Shown: piece after piece, positions 37,020-47,900 of the stretch | How positions within the stretch are numbered: the stretch's first letter is position 1 | Layout: every line of letters starts with the position of its first letter | Source of the DNA: Karalla daura | Lineage: Eukaryota > Chordata > Actinopteri > Chaetodontiformes > Leiognathidae | Assembly (NCBI GenBank): GCA_029224185.1 | Contig: CM055188.1 | Coordinates: forward strand, 20,124,497 to 20,188,496 | Reading direction: 5' to 3' | Length of the DNA: 64,000 nucleotides | Translations under genes and position numbers: made by a program | The notes under the pieces: generated by a model | Databases searched by the model: none | Seen by the model: only the letters and a program-made list of their open reading frames with translations | Told to the model about the DNA's origin: nothing

Positions 37020-37290
37020 TTCACAAATGAATATTGAGTTAAATCCACATATTAGTGTCAACAGAAACCGAAAACGATAAGGATGCTTTCGCTTAGCAGC
37101 GACCGGCAGGGTGCTCACACTTTACCTAAGAGTGACATCTTGTGGCTGACATCGACAGAGACAAAGGAGGTCCACCACACCTGGTGATTCAAAGACGACC
37201 CCCGGACCAGGGTGGGCATGAGCCCTCATGGGTTGTCGTGACCCTGGATGTAGCTCAGGAGGCAGCATCTTAATGCAGCTCTGGGCTCCT
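37020..37290 (-). pseudogene. Decayed duplicate of sla2 exon 6 and its flanking introns
   Basis: This segment aligns by eye with 39258-39615 on the same strand. Shared blocks include GTCCACCACACCTG at the exon donor (37170 and 39446 areas), GTCGTGACCC.GGATGTAGC inside the exon, and ACAGAAACCGAAAACGATAA against ACAGAAACTGAAAATGATAA in the flank. In the copy, the frame matching CYILGHDHP reads YIQGHDNP and then meets a TGA at 37226-37228. It lies beyond the sla2 polyadenylation signal, so it is unlikely to be used. It records an old local duplication that left one broken exon. Confidence 0.75.
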
Positions 37291-37439
37291 CCAGGTGCAC
37301 TATACATTTGACAAATATGCCTTTTCCCCCCTCTTTCCCATCCCTTCATGTATTGTTTGTCACATGATTTATACGATTTAAGTAATCTGTAATTTCTTTT
37401 AAATGATCAAACCTTGGCCACACTCTCACTTCATATGTT

Positions 37440-37486
37440 TTTATTTGTGTGTGTGTATTCACATCATGTATATAATACATTTTATT
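37440..37486 (-). terminator. sla2: Polyadenylation signals of sla2
   Basis: On the - strand AATAAA occurs at 37486-37481 and again at 37445-37440, about 360-400 bases past the stop codon. Either could end the transcript. Confidence 0.5.
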
Positions 37487-37843
37487 GGATTCCAATAACA
37501 AAACCATGACAACAATCACAGTAGTTTACCTTACAAATCACATTTAAACAGCCTCTACATACCAGGTTAAATGTGAAAACAAACATTTCATTTTTACGCC
37601 ATCAACCGAGAACAGACACCTTCCTGACATCTACTTTGCAGCACACACACACCTCCACAGTGTGAGTGTGTGTGTGTGTGTGTGTGTTCTCCAGCCGACA
37701 TAGCGCGTGTTCACAACTCCACACGCTGTAGTGTCTCCTACTCCGGACCAAGTGTACAAAAACTACACCAGGCTGTGCAGACAACGTCTGGCCTGCTCAC
37801 AGTGTCTGACTGGTTTCTCTCAGACAGATCCTCCGTCTGGTCG

Positions 37844-40800
37844 TCAGGTGTCCCAGTTGCTTTCTGTCATTTGAAGGTAGGAGCTGATGGCCTCCCTCAG
37901 CCCCTCGCTCACCAGAGAGTTGTCCGACTCTGTTCTCTTCCTCCTGAGGATCACTGACCTGCAGGGCACAGAGGAGGGAGGAGTCAGTGAGTAAAGTAAC
38001 GGGAGGAAAAGCTGTTTTTGATCTGTAACGGAGACCTAGAATCAGAAAGCACTTTAAACATGACCTTGTTGAATAATGCTTGGTAGTATTAGTATTATGT
38101 CAATAATGTACAAATACTCCTCATGTATTTGTATCTGTTCAGGTTTGCAGGCACACGACTGTGAGGCAGCAGTTTGGTGAAGTTTCTGGACTTTCATGAG
38201 AATATTTCCTCCTCAGAATGTGACTCTGTCCTCCTCAAGGCCGGATGTGGACACGCTGCCATAGCTGTGTCGCTCTCGTCACCACTCAGCTTGGATAATG
38301 GCTGCTTAGCTTTGTTGGTTAGCAAGGAACATAAAGTCACAGGATCGTTCATGTGAGCGGCATACAAGACAGCTCGTCAGTGTATAGTCCACGTGCGGTT
38401 GCCAGAAAGAGCTTGTAAAGTTGCCAGATCTGTGCAGAAACAGCCCGTCATAATCCCACGCCTAATAACTGGATCTTTAAAATTGTAAAACAGCATCTGA
38501 GGCATTTGTGATTAAATTAATGTTCCATAGCTTGTATTTAAACTCTGGTGAATTTGTCTTCAGGGGTAAATAAAGTATTTATCTCCTCATGTCTTATCTG
38601 CATAAGTGTTAAGTGATTATTTGATAAGAAAACACATATTTACCATTAACTAACTGCCTCTTAACATGTGTACCAGTCACACCCTATCTCTTAATTAATC
38701 ATTAAAAATGTATTTTTAACCCCTTAGTCTGCATGATCATGATTAATGTTGCTTTGATCGTAAACCAAGAATTTAATTACAATCAAACTGAGAGTAGGTG
38801 AAAGAGTTGCATGTGATGATGATTTGTTAGAGCTTTTCTCATTGTGGCCTCAGTTCCAGTAATTCCGCCTTAGCAAATGTTAACAAATATTATGTGAAAT
38901 TACTCTCAAAAAAGATAATGCACTCCTCTCTAAAGTGGGGGTCTTCCTCACATTCAAGTCTGATGGGGGTTTTCCATGCTAATGGTTCCTCCTCTTCACA
39001 CTTAAGTTCTTTACTTACTGTCAATAAACCGTAATTAGAAAGGAAATTCATGGTTAATGTCTTCGTAATGGTATACCACAATCATGCACAATATGACAGC
39101 AATGTATATACTACAATATAGTTTGTACTGACTAATTATATCCGTATTAATAAGCAGCTGTTGAATGCTGAATAGGAATTTCCTAATACAAAGATTACCA
39201 GCAAACCTACTGGCATATCAGGTGCTTTTGTTGCTCGCTCCTCTGACTCAGTAACAGTGAGTCACAAATGGCTTCGTAGAGTTGAATCAAAATATTTGTG
39301 TCAGCAGAAACTGAAAATGATAAGCATCACAAAGGAGTCTTTTTCTGTTCCCTCAGCAGCACCCAGCAGGCGCTCACGCTTTCATTTCACGAGGAATAGA
39401 GCGACATTGTGCGGCTGCCATCAACAGAGACCAGACCAAAGAGAGTCCACCACACCTGCTTATGTCCTTCCAATTGAGAGTGGGCCTCCTGACCGCTGTG
39501 GGTACGGGCCTGGGCTCTCTGGGGTGGTCGTGACCCAGGATGTAGCAGGGCTCGGTCAGACGACAGCACAGTCCGTCGATGCATTCTGGGAGAGGAGGCG
39601 GCGTCTTAGTACAGAAACGTCTCAGAGTTGTCAAGGAAACAGGATTACAGTGCGTGCACGTTCGGCACGAACCTGAGTAGTGTGCCACCAGGTGATGCAG
39701 CGAGGCGAAGGTCAGTCCTGGAGATATGTAGACCCAGCCGTTGGGGAGGTGAGAGATGCGGTAGTGCTTCACACTATCCTGGTGTGAAGAGTAGCTCCTC
39801 TTCAGGACAGACAACGAGTGACAGTCTGAACGATAGAGTAGCAGACAGCTGCAGATCAGCATTTGCATTCATGTCTTTGATGCTTTTAGCCAAAGCGGCT
39901 TCTCATATAAGACAGCGAAGTATAGTTATATACAGCTATACAGACTTCAGATCACAAACAGAAACCACAGTTTTGTAAATACTAGTACTAGAGCAGCTTT
40001 TGCCTTCGTTAAAAGGAGATAGAAGTCAAAGTAGTATTAAGAGCCATTTACCGTATGTACAATGACTCTTATTCTCTATTTTATCATCCCACTTGCAGTG
40101 TGTTTAAACTGTGAGCATATCATCCGAAATGATATTTGTAAAGTAATATTTTATCTTAACTTCACAATACATTTATGATGCAGATGACAAAATAAAGAAA
40201 GAATCAGAAACAAGTGTCTAACCTCTGTTTGTTTCTGACTCCCGGATCAAGAAGGACCCGTTGTGATTGCTTGGCTGCATGAGCAGCTCCACTGCGTTGT
40301 ACCTGCTGATGCCTGTGAACAGCCACCTGAACACAGAGGAGACATGAGGAGACACTGAGACAAGTCACAAATCAAAGAAACATCTTCATAAAATATCTTC
40401 TTCTTCTGCTTCTCTTGTCTCAAGTTTAAAAAAAATGCAGTGGAACAATGTCAGATCACATTCCCCACTGGAGGAGGACTTGTTCCAAGCTCTTTCAACT
40501 TCTACTCAACTCCTCTGCTTACACACACACACACACACACACGCACACACACACACGCACATGGTGATGAAAGAAAACCCAACACGAACCTGTGTGTCAC
40601 TTTTGCTGTGTAGTTACTTGGAACATAGCTCTCTCGACCTGTCACTGTGGACCTCACGATCATGAAATCTCCATCACTGATGGGAAAAAATAAAAGCAGC
40701 CATGATTAAATGTGTCTGCCTGGAAAGAGGAAACATAAATAAAAGTGAAACATTACATACTCTGACAGGATTATGAGTTTTTCTCCAATGCACATGGTCA

Positions 40801-41015
40801 GTTCTGTGCGTCCAAACGATGGGTAGTTGTAGAGCGATACAGTCATGGTGTCTTCTGCAGCTGCAGCCCAAAGAAAAGGGATGTTGTTGACAAACTGAGC
40901 TTGGTTTATTTCCATATTTCTGAAAGAAAATGACTTGCTCACCTGGTTCAACAGGTTCGGGTGGATTTTCTAGGATTGTCATGCGCGGGTGACATCTGAT
41001 GGGGCAAGTCCCCAT
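37844..41015 (-). CDS. sla2: Src-like adaptor 2 (SLAP-2), SH3-SH2 adaptor, seven coding exons
   Basis: Adaptor without a kinase domain. In mammals it dampens T- and B-cell receptor signalling by recruiting Cbl to phosphorylated receptor chains at membranes. Exons on the - strand: 41015-40943, 40860-40761, 40676-40590, 40326-40223, 39825-39673, 39585-39456 and 37958-37844, giving 762 bases and 253 residues, close to the human length. The start MGTCPIRC has glycine 2 for myristoylation and nearby cysteines. SH3 spans about 28-84, with SLYNYPS for the usual ALYDY. SH2 spans about 88-178, with FLIRES (arginine 115 binds phosphotyrosine), HYRI and NGWVYISP. The tail carries PTLNWKDIS and SEGLREAISSYL, which identify the SLA family. 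NGWVYISP and TLNWK favour SLA2 over SLA. Odd: phenylalanine 62 stands where SH3 domains have the ligand-binding tryptophan. A weak non-coding leader exon may end at an acceptor near 41049. Confidence 0.9.
40522..40560. repeat. (CA)n microsatellite in sla2 intron 3
   Basis: A CA run with occasional G interruptions, about 30 bases on the intron side of the exon 3 donor. Confidence 0.95.
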
Positions 41016-41478
41016 GTTCTTTGGCCTCGTGCTGCTTTAAAGCGACTCCTGTGGCAGCAACAGAGACAGAGAGTCAACCGAGTGAGTTGCAGGCACAAAA
41101 TAAGATTGGTTGTGTCTTCTCGGGGGCCTTGGGTGATTTTCACAGTCCTAGAAACCCTGTTTCATTGGTTATCACACCCTGAGAAGAGCTGAGTAGAGTT
41201 ACAGGAAAATGTGCTGCTTCTTCTTCGAAGGAAAAAACAAAGAGCAGATGACACAGGAAGGCGCCTGACCGCAACAAGGGGTATTGATATCCTGTGTTAA
41301 AATTCCATGCAACAAGTTCACATTGAATTAAATAAGACTACATATACATATATATATATATATATAGATCTCTATATAGATATACATACACATGTATATT
41401 GCTGATATTTTTTGCAGATTTTTGCAGATTTCCTTTTTGAACTAGCATCTGCAATGTCAACATCTTAAACAACTGCAG

Positions 41479-41479
<1 letters not shown>

Positions 41480-41549
<70 letters not shown>

Positions 41550-41553
41550 AAAA
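41480..41553. repeat. (GAAA)n microsatellite
   Basis: About 18 GAAA units upstream of sla2. A TATATA tract lies nearby at 41346-41367. Confidence 0.97.
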
Positions 41554-42473
41554 GTCACATACTTACTACTTTTCAGTTTCTTCTGCACCAGAAATCAAAT
41601 CCTGCAAAAATATTGAACCGGATCCTCCTCTGATTGACGGGTGAACTCCAAATCTTTGCAATGATGAAGAGGAACGCTCATCTGCCTCCTGCCTGCACTC
41701 ACAGACATGCAGCGTGTGACACGCAGCCTCACTTTGGATGTCTGCTTGAATGTGTGTGTGTGTGTGTGTGTGTGAGCTCAGGTCCCACTCACACTGATCT
41801 GTCAGACTGGCTGTGCTGCCTCCTCTGCTCTGATCTCATGAAGACCCCTCTGTTTTCGCAGCTGTTAATGGTTGGGGGGTGGGTGGGTTGGGGGGGGGCA
41901 GCCAATGAAGATGCTTCCTGCATGCGTGTCACCCTGCTGTAGTTTCCTGTGACACTCCACATCCTGACTCAGAACGGGTCGTATTGATCTCTCGGATACA
42001 GAATGTTTTTTTCAGTAGGGGTTATGATACATCATTCGTTAATGAGGTGAAATACACAAACAAGCCTTTGCATAAGTGTGTGCGTGTCCGTCTGATGATG
42101 CAGTGACATCATTTCACGGAGCTTGTGCATGTTAGTCGAGCCCTGTGCAAAACTAATTTTTATCGGTGATGTGTGCGAAGAGGAAAATGTTTCCTTGCCA
42201 ACCGAGCACAGTCAGTCCTGTCTTCTCTCATCAGTCATACGCACACACCGTGCCAGCAAAACATAATGGTTATTTGAGGTAAAGGAAATTAGCTAGAAAA
42301 AAATACATTTAAATCAGGTGAAAAATGAAAGAAGATAAAAAACAGAAACAAGAAAACTGAGACACAAGTAGACATTAAATTAGTATTAGGACTGGACATG
42401 TAATTAGACAAAACATTCCTACCAGTCGGCCATGACTGAAGGGCACCCAGTCATCATCATCCATCATGATGGG

Positions 42474-42620
42474 GTGACTCAGTGAGTGAGTGGGTAACAC
42501 TGTGGTCTCACAGAAACACAGACCTGGGTTTGGATTTCACTGTCTAAAAACACACGTTTAAGTCAACTGAAGACTCTAAATTGCCCCAATAGGTGTGACT
42601 GTGAGTGTGAATAGTGTGGT
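42474..42620 (+). repeat. Dispersed teleost repeat, copy A
   Basis: It contains the core 'GACTCTAAATTGCCCC' and 'GTGACTGTGAGTGTGAAT', preceded by 'GGTCTCACAGAAACACAG'. The same order of blocks recurs elsewhere in the window in more decayed form, as expected of a SINE-like or MITE-like fish repeat. Confidence 0.65.
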
Positions 42621-43176
42621 ACTTGTGGGTAAAAATGTTGAGAGATTATTGATAAATGCATTTTATCCACCCTGTAGTAGTATATAGGTATGTACACAAA
42701 TATTTGGTAACTTGTATGTTTTGCAAGAGCCAAGAAGTTAATCGACATGGTGAGGTGTATCCTGTTTACCGTCCAGGTACTTCAAAACAAATGACTGCAT
42801 GAGAGCGAGGTAGGTCAGCAGAGCGGGAAGTAGTCTGTGCTAAGATAAAATAAACATTCCCCGGGAAAAACAGCTAAACATATTTATTTAATGCTGATTG
42901 CTTGTTTCAATATTCACTCTCACAGGCTCTAATGGGACTCGGTTGCAACAAGGCAAGATCTCTGCTTGCTCCAGTGTATTTATTATTAGCCGATGTACTA
43001 ATGGGAACCACTCTAGAAAACAGAGTCTGACATTGATGGGAAACATTAAAGCAAACCTTGACTTATCTTTACTGAAAACTGCACATCAGTGCAAATGGAA
43101 AGAGACTACCAAAAATACGTTGGTATCACTGTGAACAATCTTCCTCAGATGCATATGCATGGTGCATAGAGGGAGG

Positions 43177-43470
43177 ACTGGTTAGCACTGCAGCCTCACA
43201 ATGAGAAATGTGCTCAAGTCCCAGTCAGACCGAGGAGTTTGGTGCAAGAGTTTTCTTTGTGGAAACTGCATACCCCTGCAAAGTGGGTTTTCAATTTCCC
43301 CCAAAAACATTGGGTAGAAAAGTACAAAAACATGCATTAAAGTTGATTGGAGACTCTTAATTGAGTCCCTGGGTGTGAGTGTGACAGTGAATTGTGTGCC
43401 GCTTGTGATAATGGCTTGTTCAGGGCGTGTTCCCTGCCCTCACCCTGTGTGACCTGGGATATGCTAAAAA
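43177..43470 (+). repeat. Dispersed teleost repeat, copy B
   Basis: The longest copy. It begins 'GGTTAGCACTGCAGCCTCAC', passes 'GGAGACTCTTAATTGAGTCC' and 'GGTGTGAGTGTGACAGTGAA', and ends with 'TCAGGGCGTGTTCCCTGCC'. Its order of blocks defines the family. Confidence 0.7.
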
Positions 43471-44140
43471 AAGCAGGTGAGATAACAGGATGCAACTATT
43501 TGTGCATGTTATCCACATCCACAATCTCTCTCTCTCTTTTTATGTATCAGGTTATGTGCTCTTAAGTGTCCAAAATCTAAAATTTAGATTTTAGTTACGA
43601 AGGTTGGTCACAGGACCATGGGAGTGTGCTGTAATCCAATCCTGCACAAACTCAATTCCCCAAGTAATAAGTGCAAGGTTGTTACATGTTATTGCTTTAA
43701 AGTCTTTGGCACAGACGTGACTTTGTCCATCTGTGTGAACTTGGCAGGAGATTTTAATTTCTCTGCTGTCAGCTGAGGAAAGTTGTGCGGAGGAACGGTG
43801 GGTGATAAGAGAAGCCTTGAGTGGCTGAAGTGAACATCAGATTAACATTTTATTCCGGTGACATCCTGTACATCGTTGCAATCGTCTGAGACAATCTCTT
43901 TTTCTCATTTGCAGAGCAGCTGAGCATGGTTTCACTCTTGACATGTGCTAAATATAGAACGCTGCATCTACGTTAACACAAGAGGAAACAAAGAGTGTGG
44001 TTGGAAACTAACTCACCACGGTCACCTCACTTTTCCACTAAGAGAGGAAAAAAACAAGCAGGGTGATATTTGCTGCATTCTCTCCTCTCACACACTCGTG
44101 CAGGTGAACTCAAAGAGCAGACGTGTCCTCATGTCGTATC

Positions 44141-44146
44141 TTTATT
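44141..44146 (-). terminator. ndrg3: Polyadenylation signal of ndrg3
   Basis: AATAAA on the - strand, about 780 bases past the ndrg3 stop codon. It implies a 3' UTR of roughly 0.8 kb, with no earlier clear signal closer to the stop. Confidence 0.5.
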
Positions 44147-44925
44147 CAGTAGTAATATAAATGAATCGCAGACAGTGAGAAGCACCACTGGGCCCCCCCG
44201 CAGTGAAGGGACTCACACTTGTCACATCAGAACCCACTTGTTAAATGGTGATAAAACATTGCAGAACAATCCATTCAACGGAACAGAAACATCAACCCAA
44301 AGGAAAAGAAGATGAATATAATAACAAAAAACAATCCAGAATAAATGAAGTGACATCCACTACACTGTACCGTTAACTCTACTGTAGCTGGAGTGATCCC
44401 CCCCCCCGTGTACTCTGTGCCTAATGCGGCGTCACATTGCAGCGAGACTGAGATTTAAACACACAGATACAGTGACTTCACAAGTTTGAGACGAGAGAGG
44501 AGCTGAAATATCAAAAGCGATCTAACCGTACGATCAAATTAAAATGTACACAGAAGATTTTGACGGTATGTGTGAGGACACTTAAAACAATGACAAAGTG
44601 AAAAAAAAAATAAATACAAGGGGGGTGAGGTGGAACAGGTGAGTCAATCTTATGGTTTACATCAGAATGTAGTTATGCTTTCTGCTATGGATGTGACTGA
44701 CAGTGTCTTCAATATTTAATAATATGCATCTGTTAATATATTTATTACATCCTTTTTTTTTGCTAATCACATTACAGATCCTCCTGCCGTGGAGTTGCTT
44801 AGGTGCAGGATGAGAGAGAAAGAGAGAGAGACAGACATAGAGAGGTGGGGTGGGGTGGGGTGGGGTAAGGTGGGGTTGGGGGGCACATAAGTTACTATGG
44901 GGGAGTGTGGGTGGAGGTTGGGGTT

Positions 44926-47900
44926 TTAGCAGGAGACCTCCATGGTCTGGGGTCCGGCCTGGTTGTCCAGACCCCCGGCGGTGCTGCCCTCCAGCAGGCT
45001 GTTGAGGTTGTTGCGGCTGCGGCTGCTGTCCATGGAGGTGATGCTGGAGGAGGAGGTGGTGCGGGAGCGAGCCAGGCGAGTCATCCCTGCAGACGGCACT
45101 GAGGGAGGAGAGAGGGAGCGAAAGAGAGAGAGAGAGGGAGAGAGAGAGAGAGAGAGAGAGGGGGATGCATTAGTATCCCACTCACACTCTGCTGGAGACC
45201 CCAGACACAGTGACAGACAGCTGAAGTGCTAATCATGCAAACCATTCTCAAATAAAAAAAAAAAAAAAAAAAAAAAAAAAGACAGAAATGTGGAACAGAA
45301 AAGATCCACTGTTGGAAAATTAAAAGAAATACTGGGAGGCAATAAAACATTTACAGTAAAAGCAGCATTTCAACTGAATCAACAGGAAACAACAGCAGTA
45401 GGTCATGCAACAAAATAGGACACAAATCCATGCTAACGATACAAGCTGCACTCCTACAGGCAGGTGAATGTGTGTCAACGTATACAGACGATCTCCTTAG
45501 GTAGGACTGAGCTCTGCGGAGAACTTCTGCATATATTGACATTTATCCACTGAGGAGCGCTAAGAAGAGCCCGGAGGGGCTCCAAGCTTTAAAATACGGC
45601 AGCTGCTCAAGGACCCGATACCTGATTCGTTGCTCAGGTGACTGAGGAGAACGTAGGGAACTGTGAGCAATGATTACATAAAGAAAAGAAAAGAAAAGAG
45701 AGGGAGAGAGGGTGAAAAGGTAACTCTCATGTTGCTTCTTGCCTCTACGTCTGATTCAATCTGAACCTGCTGATTACGGAGCTCATGAACCCGTTTAATG
45801 TCACAACAGGGGGAAGACCTAACAAGCTCATTTGAATCTTCACTTCCTGCACTCATACTTTGGTGGTTTCTTGCATATGTTTCACATTTTGGAGATGTGT
45901 TCACAAGGGGGAAAACAGCTTTCAGAAACACACTGAGATTTACTTTCCACTTTCTCTGCGTGAAAATGCTCTTTTTAATCTGTTCTAATCCTCTGTTGGC
46001 ATTTTCACCACAGGGGGACTCAGCGGCCTTTAAAGCAACACAGAGGCAGCCACATCCCAGCTCCACCTGGGGGGGGGGTGACTCCCATGGTGAAGGTTGT
46101 GGGAATGGGAGAGAGCAAAACAGAATTAGCATTACAGAAACACACACAGAGACAGTTGGTTGTCGTCTGTATAGTAAGAACAAGCAATGCTACATCTTCA
46201 TCCATCCATCTTAGGTCAATGTGGCCCGACAAAAAAACGTTTGTTGTCTTTCTTTGCAGATGAATGACTGTGATAAATCTGAAACCCTGTTTAAGTGTGC
46301 ACTCAAAAATCTCTAGAGCACGTGTGTCAAACTCACAGTTTCTGTCGTGTCATTTTATGTGGAAAGTGAGAGCTTTTAGGGGTTACGATCTATGCTGCTT
46401 TACAGACTGCAGTGACCACAAACTACCTGCCTGACAGATCTGTGACATTGCATTGCTATATTGTAAAATGATGCATCTTAATGTGAAACTGTTAATGTGT
46501 GTCTGTGATTTATTTACATGTCTATGTCTGTTTAACCTGTCCACTTGTCTGTGTCCGTGTCTGTTGAAAAACATCTCAATAAAACTCTTTTCAAATGAAT
46601 AATAATAATGATAATAGTGAGGAAAATATTGCAGAAGTTGCTGCAACACACACACACTGTTAAATGACGTGATTTGTTTGTTGTTTTAGTGATAAAAACA
46701 GCTGTACAATGCAAACTGTGAAAAACTTCACTAAAGACAAAGTATAAAACCCAATTTTCCAGGTATTGGCTGTAGTAAATGTTGCTCTCTAAAACAGAGT
46801 GCGCAACGTCTGTGCATACAACATACTACATTGCAATAGTAAACTAAGAGGCTCACCAACATAAGAAATGTGTTTTCATTCATGAAAAACCTTTGTGATA
46901 AAGTGTGTTTGTGTGGTTCAGCAGTTTATTAACTTAAAATTCTTTCACTCCCTTGCAAAATGAAATAGTCATATGCACCTTTTCTTTTAACAAACTAACT
47001 CTATGAAGTAATTTAAACAATATGCATTCGTAGAGAAACATGCAGCAGTAATTAAATCCCTGTAGCCTGATACAACAAGCCCTTAATGGGTGACCAGAGT
47101 GATGTGTCCCAGGATGAGAATGAGTTTGACACCTCAGCTCTAGAAGCTGCATCACTAAACAGTTGTGGAGAGAAAAGAAGAGACAGCAGGCAAAAAAAGA
47201 CAAAAAAATTAAACCAAACAGGGGCTTTTTTTTTATGCCTGTGCCGAACTGAACAGGGAATTTCTGTTCAGCCTAAGTCGAGTGTCACTTCACTTCAGTC
47301 ATGCTAGAAGCACTTACACCTCACCTACTGAGGGTTGTGGGGGCCACACACTGCAAAGAGCACAGAGGAAACGGCGTCAGCATCCACCGAGGCGCCCGGG
47401 CTGCCTCTCCGTGACCAGGCTGACAAAAAAAAACCTTTTCATGCGCCGCTGGCTGCTGTCCAAAGCCCTCGGCATGGGTGTTAGGCAACAGACAGCGAGT
47501 GGACCTCAGTGAAAACAACCCTCGCTTATGCTGCTTTTGACATTGCGCTCACGTCAACAGGAAACCGACCTCAACCACAAACACGTCAGCTCACAAAAGT
47601 AAATATTTTCAACGTAATGTTTCTAGCCCTAAGCAAAATATGTGTGTACTTACTATAGCCCATTCCCTGAACAAAGTACTTGAAGGCCTCAGCAAGCTTC
47701 CCAGGCTGTGAACAGAGGAAGGTTTGTAGAAATTAGATATTTAGAACAAGAAGCCTGACGACAGGTGTCACTGCAGCTCTAAAACTCACCTGCACGACCT
47801 GGGGCAGGCCTCCACAGTCAGCCATCTGAGAGAAAATCACCAAGGTCAATCGTTACATTCTGCACAATCGACAACATGTAAATCTGTCACTTCTTTAGGT

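Larger units (their letters stand above)
41100..44100. other. Intergenic stretch between sla2 and ndrg3
   Basis: It should contain the sla2 promoter, which I could not place. Contents are the GAAA repeat, a TG run at 41751-41774, and two copies of a dispersed teleost repeat at about 42474-42620 and 43177-43470. No coding exon was recognised. Confidence 0.5.

Noticed and set aside
39257..39676. 139-codon open frame on the + strand
   Set aside because: It is antisense to sla2 exon 6 and its flanks.
45674..46183. 169-codon open frame in the last ndrg3 intron
   Set aside because: It is not recognised as any family and is flanked by low-complexity sequence; chance is more likely.
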